Shown here: piece after piece, positions 23,755-33,999 of the stretch
How the letters are laid out: each line of letters opens with the position of its first letter
Position numbering within the stretch: the stretch's first letter is position 1
From: Platycnemis pennipes
Taxonomy: Eukaryota; Arthropoda; Insecta; Odonata; Platycnemididae
NCBI GenBank assembly: GCA_933228895.1
Contig: OW121858.1
Span: forward strand, 28,481,859-28,545,858
Length of the DNA stretch: 64,000 bases
Direction of reading: 5' to 3'
Position numbers and translations under genes: made by a program
The notes under the pieces: model-generated
What the model was told of the DNA's origin: nothing
Seen by the model: the letters and a program-made list of their open reading frames with translations, nothing else
Database searches by the model: none

Positions 23755-24982
23755 CATCCCAGCCAGCACACGGTAACATGTTTACGTAAAATCCTCGTAA
23801 ACTTAATGTGCGTGTGTATACGTAAACATAATCTCCCCGTATTATTTCATGTTTACGTAAATTCTAAGCAATCATTTTATGAGAATGAACGTAAACGTAA
23901 ATGCTTAATGCTTATGTAAGCATCTCGTAAACGGTTTTTAAACCGCACACGTAAACGAATTTACGTGATTCTTACGAGTGTGGGCCATTAAGAAATTAGT
24001 AAATTTACAGCATTATGTCATAGATTATACTCTGCGCGTATGTTTAATGAAAATATTTGGCTCATAAAGTTAACATGTAGATACATGAAGTAGTTTCAAG
24101 TATCTTTTTCATTAAATGTGGAGTACATATGTTTCAAGCTGATCACCGATATGAGATAGCAGTTTGATATTTGTTCCAAAATCCACCCCTGAGCTCCCTT
24201 GAAATAAGTAGGTAATCACTGCAAATATTAGTAATTAATCATCATTCACAAGTAGTTAATTGGTGCTCACCAGTAATCATAACCATTGGTGAAGAGAAAT
24301 TAATTTTTAATCTTCAAGGATTTTTCTAAGGGGTGTTGTCACTCCAGCACAATTAACGAAGGATTCATGTGTTCGACAATTTAGGAAAGCAAATTCGATC
24401 GTAAATCATTACTACAGTTCCTTCGATAGTTTTAACTTATAGTTATGTAATGAATTATAGTTATAATCAACTATTGAAACTTTACTTCGCATTCATGAAC
24501 CGGCGCAAGTTCATGCATGAACCGCGTCACAACAACTAGCAATCTGACAACACTCACATCAACGAAGCAGTTAGCCTGGTGGTAGCGTGCCGAGATATGA
24601 AGCGAACGACACGGGTTCGGTTCCCTGAGCCACCTAGGGGCGAAAGCGATGCTAGTGATGTATATGTAATTTTATTTTTTACCTTTTTTTTATTCGTGAA
24701 AATTTTTAAACGTGGTACACTGGATTTAATTGCACATTTAATATGTAGTGAGGGAATATATATGGCAAACAAAGTATTTGATGCGTATGCATTATGGCGG
24801 ACGTTCTGGTAAACCGTTTCTGTGTTGCTTACTCCACGATGAGGACATGTGGCCGTGATTTTTACGAGATGCATCTTAGAAGTTTACGTGAGCAACTTGT
24901 AAACAAATAAACAGTTTACGACATATTTACGTAAATTTCAAATAAATTGAAGGTAAAATGTTTATTTGTGCTGGCTGGGATG
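23755..24982. mobile_element. TIR element filled with CGTAAA/TTTACG motifs
   Basis: The inverted ends are CATCCCAGCCAGCACA at 23755 and its exact complement at 24967-24982. Both inner flanks are packed with CGTAAAC/GTTTACG words: about eleven in the first 215 bp and several in the last 100 bp. A tRNA-like SINE sits inside at 24565-24660. No transposase frame is present, so this is a non-autonomous element of a family I do not recognise, within a gene 1 intron. Confidence 0.65.
24565..24660 (+). repeat. tRNA-like SINE head
   Basis: An A-box-like TTAGCCTGGTGGTAGCGTGC (from 24571) and a B box GGGTTCGGTTCCC (24613) are spaced as in a tRNA. No credible acceptor stem was found. A T-rich stretch follows. 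It is inserted in the CCCAGCCAGCACA-ended element. Confidence 0.5.
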
Positions 24983-25236
24983 TACATAATACAATGCCAG
25001 GCACCAATTAAAGGTGTGACAGGGAGTGAATCTACACCAAGCATGCTGCAGAAAATATCAAGCTTAAAGAGAGGATCAGTATCTGTGTTTCAATTCAGAT
25101 CATGTCCCTCTGTACACGCCCACACAAAACAATAATTGAGTAGACTGTGCATATTTCATTTACTACAACCAAAGGAAAATATGAACAGCTCATGGAATGA
25201 ATCACGGCAGAGACATCGCCTTCATTCTCAACTAAC

Positions 25237-25359
25237 CTCGAGCAATTCACTCCCTTCATCAACTGATTCCAACTGCAATGTAGGAACTCTCACATCTGCA
25301 TCACTCTCATTGCCAGACAAAACTTCGGATTTACAGGCAGCCGGCTCTTCACTTTGGAT
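25237..25359 (-). CDS. Gene 1 linker exon
   Basis: A 123-nt phase-0 exon (41 codons) with acceptor CTCTCCTTAG and donor GTTAGT. It encodes an acidic segment, IQSEEPAACKSEVLSGNE...DEGSELLE. The length equals that of the gene 2 linker exons at 46706-46828 and 51029-51151, supporting common descent. It joins the ZAD exon ending at 39015 in phase; further exons in the 13.6 kb intron are not excluded. Confidence 0.7.
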
Positions 25360-25939
25360 CTAAGGAGAGGTCAAGGAAACAATGCAAGTTTATGTCAGTG
25401 AAATCTCATCATCATCATATAACCCCATTTTTACAGCAGCAAGACAGCCTTCTCACTCACTACACATTGTTTTCTATAAAATACCATACTTTACCACTAA
25501 GGCCATTGTCCAACTACTTGCTCACTTTCCAATGCAACATTCACTCTAACAATAATATGCTTTGTTTTCGGCAAAAAAGTCAAATAAGAGCACATCAAAT
25601 CCGCATAGCAATATCTCAAAATAGGTACATACATCAGACAAAGCTTTGAAGACCCTCTTCCAATAAGTTTTACTGATGCAAACATTAGTTAACCATATTC
25701 AGGAAAACTTATTCATACATTTACATTTTTTAATCCAATATTTACATTCTCAATGAACATGCTTCACACGAGAGGTGGTACATGTTGGATTGACACACAT
25801 TAAGAATATAAATATGAAAGAATTCTGCAAATAATGATGTTCTCTAAAGGCATTATAGGAATTACAATGGGAAAAGATCACTGACAACAAATCCACTGAT
25901 CATACATCTTAGAAGATATCGGCTGGTTCATAACAATTC

Positions 25940-26255
25940 AATTGAGCTAAAATACAATTTGTGAACAGTCCATGAACGCTTGAGCAACAGCTTCTAAACA
26001 CTATATTGAACTCTTCCTGAACAGTTTGAGAACGCTTTACAAACAGACGGAGAATGCTTTACGAACAGTTGGGGGAATGCTTTTCGAACAGTTGGAGAAC
26101 GCCTCCGAAACAGCTTCATTTGAATGATTCATGACTCTCAAATTGGGCCAAAATACAGTTCATGAACGGTTCCCAATGGTTCAGGACACTTGGGCAACAG
26201 CTATCAAACACTTCATGTCACACTTCTGAAACAGTTTCTGAACAGCTCATTTTCA
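25940..26255. repeat. GAACAGTT-rich degenerate tandem repeat
   Basis: Two related halves, about 25945-26040 and 26140-26245, share AATTGRGC.AAAATACA, TTGRGCAACAGCT and CTGAACAG. Between them a unit of about 22-23 bp (CAGTTTGAGAACGCTTTACAAA and variants) repeats four to five times from about 26018 to 26115. No open frame. Confidence 0.55.
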
Positions 26256-26576
26256 CCAGGGTCATGTATATGGGGGGAAAGATATACTTATGAAAAGAAA
26301 GCAATTGCATAATGATTTTAAAAAAGTATTATTTGAGAAAGCAGTAATTGCCAGTAAGAATAAGGGAATTCTTGATTTCTTTACAAAGGGATTAGAGTAG
26401 AGATGGGGTATGAAAAATTACTATATTATTAAATATAACCGATAATCTTCCATCAATGAAATTGTAAAGAATATTACCTTTTCCAGCATTTTTGTTTCTG
26501 TGCTTCAGATTACTTTTATGCATTTAATGCAATTTATACTAGTTTATATATTTTTTTAATTAATATTATTTGTGGG

Positions 26577-27390
26577 CCTCGTGGGCCCCAGTTGCCCCAC
26601 AACTTGGGGGTAACTGGATCACCCCAGGGCAAATTGTATAAGAGCCCTGCAGCAACTATCTGAGGTACCTGGATCTATTTTTGTACATTCCATTGACTAG
26701 GACAAAATATGGGTTTATCCAATTGTGTGATAAAATTGCATGTTAAGGCCACTGTATTGGGACCATTACTGAGACTTGCAAAGAAACTAGGCAATAAAAA
26801 CATACAATTAAAAAAGAAAAGTGAATATATTTTAACATGTTAAATTACAGTATTTTAGTAACTTAACTTGAATAATATTGCTTGAAAAAATTATAAAATT
26901 GGGTAAAACTTACAGATAGAACTGGGTACAGGGATAACTGGGGCATGGGGTTGGGGTAACTGGGGCATGGGGTTGGAGTAACTGGGACTGCTAGGACCCA
27001 GTACCCCAACCCCATGCCCCAGTTACCTCATTTCCTAACAATTCTCAGGGTAACTGGAACACGCGTTATAAAAACTATAAGAAGTTTTAGAGTGATGACA
27101 ACCATCTCTATAGATAAAATCAGTCTTTATGTTTATACTAAAGTAGGTAATGGTTTGAAAATACTTACCACATAACAGTAAAAAACAGCAAATCTCACTT
27201 AGGTCTGATGTTGTAATTGAAAATTTCTTCACTGAAATTCCATAACAGCCCAAACCAACAAAATGGCTCCAATTGAGGTTAGGCCTCTTGTTCAAGGAAG
27301 GAGAGTAGAAGATGTAGGTGTGGCAACCTGATAAACTTCAAATTCCCACAAATAAGGATATGAACTACCCATGCCCCAGTTACCCCCGAG
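26577..27390. repeat. GGTAACTGGGGC motif block with fold-back
   Basis: GGTAACTGG or its complement recurs at about 26610, 26940, 26960, 27027, 27050 and 27377. Around 26939-27027 two direct copies of GTAACTGGGGCATGGGGTTGG are followed by an inverted copy, CCAACCCCATGCCCCAGTTAC, which could fold into a long stem. No coding potential. Confidence 0.6.
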
Positions 27391-29032
27391 CACTTACACG
27401 ATGAGAATTTTCCAAACCTTAGATATTTGTACTGCAGCCCCACATTTCTCTCATTTAATAACCTCATACTCAGGTTGATGTTGGTATCCCATTCCGTACG
27501 TTAGGTCACTCAGGATTTTGAATAAAATACAATATCAACATTAAAGTACTACTAACAATAAGTCACATTAATAATAAGAGATTGAAGTCTTCATTAAAAT
27601 ACATATATACAGATAGGATATAAAACACCCCAAAGGAAATGGTGACCAAATGCCCTTAAGTAAATGACGGGAGGATGATTTATATTTGATGAAAAAATAA
27701 AAAACATGGTGGTAAGGATAAATTACAAAATATTATTAAAACTAACTAGAACACGTATTAAAGGGAAATGGACGATTTCACATCCACAAAATGATTGAAA
27801 AAACCTATTAGCTGGAATGGATATAGATAATTAGCTGGAAAGTAAACATACAAATGCATTATACTTTTAGAGAGATATCAGCAACTCTACACACAAAATG
27901 AAGGATTCATCAATTGGTGACGTGAATTACTAGATTGTGTACTGTAAAATAGAGGTATTCACTGCAACAAGAAAATGTGGACTGCAAATGATTAGAAGAC
28001 CTCATTGCGTTCATTCAGGTAATGCTAAGTATTTGATGAGTGAACTGCGGCTAAAAGACCTACAACCCAGATAGCACAGCCACTGTTATTGTGATAGTTA
28101 ATCCTTTGTACAGTTACAAATTGTTAACTTTTAGTCAAATCATTTATAAAACCATTATATTAAAAGACATTACATAAAAATCAATCGTAAAAATATTGTT
28201 AACAGCATAAAAACACAAGGAATGTACACATTTCTAAAATAAATGTATTACAATTGTAACACGGAAAATAATTCAAACGTCTTGTGCGCGGGCATAATAA
28301 GGAGCCTACATCGCTAATGGTAATATAATTATAACACGGCGTATAAATATCAGGAATACCTAAATCTTAAAGCTTTTTAATTACATATATAATACAAAAA
28401 AGTATTTTTCACGCAAGGTTTTAAAAGGATTCTATCACCTTGTTTTTCACGTGCAAGCAAACATTTGGTGTGTTTCTCTGACGCAGGGCGATGCTAGTAT
28501 CGCCAATTTCTTATGATTGTTTATCATGAATCTGCCAACCCACAGGTAGCAAAGTTAGTAAGCTTTTAATCGTGTGCATACTTAACTCCTAAATGAGTTA
28601 TGTGAGGAATTAGGGCAATGGTAAATGTTTCTGGAACATTGTTACCATTTAGATATGGGTAAGAGTTCGATTATTTTTTCCTTAACGCCCCCGTGCGTGC
28701 ATATTTTAATTGCCCCCATTAGAGGAGCGTACTTACCTAGACAGCACACTGGTGACTGTATACATATACTGTATGTATACCAAGTGTATACAGTTTCCTT
28801 GAGAATCTGTATACATGTTTTAGATGCTTAGTATACATAAACAGTGGACAAAAACGTATACATAAACAGTATCTAAAAGGTATACATAAGGCTTTAGTAT
28901 ACAAGTGTATACTGTATTCAGGAAAATCAAAGTGCTTTACGTACGTTAACGAGAATTCTCCTGAATACAGTATACAATAATCTATCTTGGTAGAATCAAT
29001 CCAATATTTACGACACTGAAAATTAATAATTA

Positions 29033-29064
29033 TTTAAGTTAACCAATATATTGGTTAACTTAAA
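29033..29064. repeat. Perfect 32-bp palindrome
   Basis: TTTAAGTTAACCAATA is followed immediately by its exact reverse complement, without a spacer. It contains two GTTAAC sites and lies inside the GTATAC-rich element. Confidence 0.95.
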
Positions 29065-29280
29065 CCTATAGGTCTATTAATATTTTACGGTAAAAATTAG
29101 GTTAACATATATAGGTGGACAGGCTCTGCCTGAACGACACCCTTTATGCACGACAATGTAAGGCATTATCTATCATTTAAATTTGGTTTACCTCCTTTAG
29201 CACCTTATGCCATACGAACTCCAATATTTCCCTCTCTCCCTGTTGAAAATCCTGTGTTGATACAATATGCAGTTCTCCAT

Positions 29281-29480
29281 TAAATTCCCTGCGGGGGTGC
29301 ACAGGGAATGCAATTCCCTGTAGGGAAACGAAATTCCCCACAGGGATTTAAAATTCCCCGCAGCAAAAGAAATTTCCCTCCAAGGAAACGATACTCCCTG
29401 CAGGGATCTGAAATTCCCCGTGGGGAAATAGAATTCCTTGCAGGGAAATTCTATTCACTGCAGGAAAAGTACATTTAATT
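29281..29480. repeat. AATTCCCTG/CAGGGAA motif cluster
   Basis: In 200 bp the words AATTCCC, GGGAAT and CAGGGA recur at least ten times, in both orientations and at irregular spacing (for example AATTCCCTGTAGGGAAACGAAATTCC-like runs). It lies inside the GTATAC-rich element and may be a nested insertion with its own motif. Confidence 0.6.
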
Positions 29481-29827
29481 CCCTTGAGTATACCTATAGG
29501 AACTCAGGAAAGACAAGCTGATTTCAAATTATTTTAATGCTTTTAAGTAAACGTGATTACATTATCTTTTGAAACTGATTTCTATTATTTTAACATAAAA
29601 TAAGATTCTAGGATCAAAACGTTCATGTCGTAAACAATTGCAATTTAATTTTCAATGCTGCTTTTGCTACATCTGGTAGATGGGCCGTAGCAGGGTTTTA
29701 TACGTATACAGTATATGTGTATCATCTACCGTATACACATGTTATACACTAATTATACATATATTTAGCGTATACAGTAGCATGTGTGCTGTCTGGGTAG
29801 CTACTAGTTCGGTTATGGTTTAGAGGA

Positions 29828-30125
29828 GAGGATTATGCGCAGAGGACATAATGTGAAACGCAAGTACAAAAATATAGGGAGCTGTATGTGCTGGTATCGG
29901 AGATATAGGCCGTGAAGTAATGCTTTAGCGCCCACCGCGTTTTTTGCGATTACGCAGTGGTTTTTACCTGTTTTGGGATAATAAATGCGGCTAAACTAGC
30001 TAAAATGACCTCAGTTGGTGGTATGTTTGGTTAAGTGGGTAATTATCTAAGTAATATCAAAAATATGGAGAGATGAATGTCCTGCCAACAGAGATATGTG
30101 CGCGGAAGTAAAATCGTACACTTTT
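29828..30125 (+). repeat. Dispersed repeat, copy 1 (second copy near 38143-38430)
   Basis: A segment of about 300 bp matches 38143-38430 in direct orientation. Shared landmarks are GAGATATAGGC.GTGAAGTAAT, CGCAGTGGT, GGCTAAACTAGCT.AAATGAC, GAGAGATGAATGT and ATGCGCGGAAG. The copies differ by small indels. Family unknown. Confidence 0.7.
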
Positions 30126-30539
30126 TCGCGATGTTTTTTTTCCCGTTGGGGCATGGGTTGGAAGGATTTGGTTGGTAAACGGGCTAAAATGATTGGGAAA
30201 ATTCGATTGAACATTAAATATATTACTATAAACGTAATTGAAAAGTTTTGGGGAGGCGAATGGTAATGGAGATATGGAGTGGAGAAAACCAAGGAGGCTA
30301 CATGAGAGGCCCCAGAACTCAAGGGGAAAGCGGATTTCTGCTGTCACTTGGCGCGCTTTTTATTCGTTCGCCAAAATCGGCCGCATAGCGGCGCTGATAG
30401 TCGAGCGATCCGGTCTTTTCCGACTTTGTCCATTAGCAATAGTGCAAGTGGTTGTGTTTTGCTCGGCCGAAATCTATTTTATGTAGCGTTTTTGCCAGTG
30501 AAAACTGTTTACGTCTTCTTGGCAAGTATTTAACGATGA

Positions 30540-30652
30540 GGACTAACCCGTTGTTGTGTTCCTGGGTGCGATGCTGGTTATGAAAGTGCCAAAAAGGGAA
30601 ATAAGGAGCTGGGCTTACGGAACAGAAACCTGTTCATGGCTGCAGCCATGAG
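30540..30652 (+). pseudogene. THAP-like zinc-finger half-exon (candidate)
   Basis: In one frame this reads GLTRCCVPGCDAGYES, KKGNKELGLRNRNLFMAAAM and then a consensus donor AG|GTAAGT. CCVPGC resembles the first Cys pair of a THAP (C2CH) DNA-binding domain. The nearest ATG (30535) is one base out of frame. Joining to a plausible acceptor at about 33933 gives a stop within three codons. It is probably a decayed THAP exon, from a transposon or host gene; the second half of the domain is not seen. Confidence 0.35.
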
Positions 30653-30913
30653 GTAAGTAAGTCCCCTCAGGTGAAGTATGATAAGGTGAAATTCTTAAAT
30701 TGTATCAAATATTAATTACTCTACGCAAGGTGAATACTAAGAGGTCATTGGATGATTGTACTGGTTAGCTATCGCCAGTGAATGTAACGCATTGTAGGGG
30801 TTGTAAAGGTATTGTGTGTGTAAACAGTGAGATGGTTGCGATGCTCCTCGTGCTATTAATATTAAAATATCAAGTTGAACTAGATTTGTTTTCCGTCTGC
30901 TAACTTACTCAGG

Positions 30914-33815
30914 TTAACCCATTAATGCCCAGATCTTTTTTCTTTTCGAAAATACTTTTTAAGTGATTTTCTTTCATTAACAACCAGCCTAACTTATTGG
31001 AAAAATAATTAAAAAATTCTAATAACATTATTTAAATAAATATGGGGTGGGTCGTTAGCGACCCATTGGGCACAACCCCCATGACTATGTATGTCCATAT
31101 TATCAAGAGTTTTTTCGAGCATTTTAAGTTACATAATTTCAATATATGTTTTAACTTACAATTTTACCGAATAATATAGTTGAATTAATTACATATGCAA
31201 TTAAGTTAACTTTTTTCAACAAATTATTGTTTTTAATAATAATACATGACCTATAACAATAGGAATAACTCCGATATATTAGAGAAAAGATTTTATTCAT
31301 GAACATTTTTGTCAGAATAATATCATTCTAAATTAAACAAGTAATAATTAATAGCAACTGATATTTGTTAAATTTTTTCTGCAAGAACACTATTATTACT
31401 TTTGACAAATAAAATAATTGGCAAGAGATTAAAAAATCCTTTACTAGAATTCAAAAAATAACTTTCTTGAAGATACAAAACCACAGGATTATGACACATT
31501 TGTAAAGGCATGAAATTGTGTACATATAAATCCTGGTAATATAATGCAAAAAAAATAAAGAATGAAACTGAATGGTTTTTATACATATACATACCTAATC
31601 TCACAATGAGTCATATAATAAAGCACAATTATGGGTTTAACTATCATCAAAGGTATAGGTATAGTGAAAACAAAAAAATTCTGACTTTCAATAGGAAAAT
31701 TGTGTATAAAATTAACAGCTTCCACTTGAAAAATACCTTTAAAAATCGGCATTAAAACATTTGAAGTCACGTGTGATAGTCAGAAAAGCATTATGAAGCG
31801 GTACCCCGCATCTTTGGCATGCCCTGACAGTTTTGCTGCGGCAAACTGCACATCGGCGCCTAGGTTGCCCTGTAATAATCAAATGGCCACCGTGATGTAA
31901 CCGGGCTGGCTTCACTACTTTCTCAACAGAACTTGTTGGACCCGGAAGTTTAGGCTCAGTACCATATTTGTGAAGAATGGTCTGGACTACTTGCCTCGTA
32001 AATGATAAGGCATCGAAAACTCTGCCATGGATTTTACTCAGAATCCATGCATTGATCATTGCCACGTCCAACTTCCAAAATTAAATAGGGATATACCATT
32101 TCTTCCCTCTTATTGCACTTCTATGCTCAGCTATAAACCTACCTAGGAGGTCCACACCCCCATGTTTTGGTTGTACTGATCAATTAAATGTGGTTGTGGT
32201 ACACTAACTTTACCTTTTTTGGTACTGAATATCTTGAGACTTGACGAATTGGGTGAATGCCGTGAGCATTTGACATAACATTTACGAGGTTATTATCCTT
32301 CCATGCAATACAACTATATTTTCCACAATATTGATTCGTGCCTCAAATTTTCCCCTCTCACATTATTCCATATCTTTTTTACCAGGCAAAGGGCAGTGAT
32401 CCATTATATTTGATCAGACAGAACTTGTTCCCAAGATACTGTGAATTGCAAATGCTGACAAAAGCTTTGAACTGGTAAAAAAGTTGTCAAAATAGAAAAA
32501 GAAATTAACATATGGAAAATTTTCCTTGAGAACGCTTGCTTTCTTAAGGACAACGAACTCACTAAGCCTTACATTAGGTACATTACAGGATGTCCCCAGC
32601 CTGTTTTCCCTGGTATAAATCCACGTCAAGGCAGTACCCCTGACGATGGGCGGCTACCCAAACTTTAAAACCAAAACGTATTGGTTTTCCCCTCATGCAT
32701 TGTTTGCACCCATGCCTTCCGAAATAAGGAATCATGGACTCATAACTGATACAATTCTATCATCTGGAGCGATTGAAATGAAAGATTCATTCAACTTATT
32801 TAGAAAAGGTCTCACTTTAGCCATTCTGTCGCCTAGTGTTACTACATCATTTCTGCATAACTGTAGAAATCTTAGAATCTTCTCCAATCAGTTTCTCATT
32901 GAATTCACAACTAACGAATTCCGGACATCATCTGCACCCTCCCAATACATGCGTGAGCGGGGAAGTGGGACATATCCAGTCAATTATAATACACCAATGA
33001 AACAGTATATCTCCTCAAAAGTTATTTGAAAATTCAGAAAATTCTTCGACTACTCGACTGACTTTCCAAAAACTACATAGTATGTTCGGAATGTCTGGAG
33101 GAACGAGACATAACCTAATACCATACTTTACGAGCAGAGAAAACTCAGAAGCTGATCTAAAATGTTTCAAATACGATATGCAGAGGAGTTGAGTTTTTTT
33201 CATGCAGTATCACAAATTTTAATTTCATAACACTTGTCTCATTACAAGTATATGGTTTCATTCAGACATAATGTAGAGGATTCCTAGAAAAGAATATTAA
33301 AATACATTTCTCACAAGTCTCTAATATGATACAATGACCAAATACTCTATAAAAGTTCTGAATAGGGCATTTAAACCGAAAGGTCAGCATGTGAAATAGA
33401 GCCAGGCTCGGAAAACATGGTCTTCGGTGTTGTGCCCAATGGGTCGTTAGCGACCCATGCAAGTTTAAACATCAATATTTTCGTCCCCCCTATAGTTATG
33501 TGAAGAAAAACTGATAACTTACTGTCTTTGAACTTATACTAGATAATAATGACCTTTGAGGAAAAATATTTCATGGTTAACAACATTTTAAATTAATTGT
33601 TCAAGGAGAGGCACGGTTGCATTACAATGTGGTTTTTTAAAAAAATACTGTAAATTTTGTTATGCACTTATATTTGCAAATTTGCTGAATAACACAAGCT
33701 TAAGGTTTTAATAAACTAATAAAACTATTTTAAGATTAAATCCAAAAATATTTTAGGAGTTATAATTATTTTTCGAAGTGGGTCGCTTACGACCCATTGG
33801 GCATTAATGGGTTAA
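30914..33815 (-). mobile_element. Full-length but dead piggyBac-like element (PB2)
   Basis: Bounded by TTAA at 30914-30917 and 33812-33815. The 14-bp inverted repeats are CCCATTAATGCCCA (30918) and TGGGCATTAATGGG (33798). GGGTCGTTAGCGACCCATTGGGCACAAC-type sequence at about 31050 recurs inverted at about 33430-33460, and GGGTCGCTTACGACCC (33780-33795) sits beside the right end. At 2.9 kb it has the length of a complete piggyBac. The transposase is on the minus strand and heavily mutated. Confidence 0.85.
31745..33000 (-). pseudogene. piggyBac-type transposase pseudogene
   Basis: Reading right to left: [16 protein letters not shown] and [14 protein letters not shown] (about 32745-32660), then FDNFFTSSKLL (about 32480), and finally the Cys-rich tail RRRCAVCRSKTVRACQRCGVPLH (about 31850-31790). 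These are conserved blocks of PGBD-type DDE transposases, in order. The residue before ESM is Tyr (codon at 32742-32744), where the catalytic Asp is expected. Many stops and frame changes separate the pieces, so it cannot encode an active enzyme. Confidence 0.8.
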
Positions 33816-33999
33816 TGTAAGTGCAGTTACACATGACAAGACATGTCTTGCACTTTTCAAAGAGTTTTTTCTACTGTGAGGTAGCACTATTTCTGCTCAT
33901 TCACTAATTGTAATTTATTACCTTATTTTCCAGGTTCTCTTGATATTTTCACTTCGATTGGATTACGATGAGAGGAGAATGTTGAACTACTACACGCAA

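Larger units (their letters stand above)
28064..29806. mobile_element. CCCAGAYAGCACA-ended element(s) with GTATAC motifs
   Basis: ACCCAGATAGCACAG occurs at about 28072. TACCTAGACAGCACAC, near 28736, is matched by inverted GTGTGCTGTCTGGGTA near 29789. Just inside both ends of the 28736-29806 interval GTATAC recurs many times (about 28755-28990 and 29700-29785). The first end has no visible partner, so it is either a nested or a truncated copy. No transposase frame. Confidence 0.5.

Noticed and set aside
24554..24874. 106-codon minus-strand frame
   Set aside because: It runs through the tRNA-like SINE complement and repeat sequence; no coding support.
32646..33029. 127-codon plus-strand frame
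   Set aside because: It is antisense to the conserved piggyBac block IPYFGRHG, so it is a shadow of the PB2 transposase.
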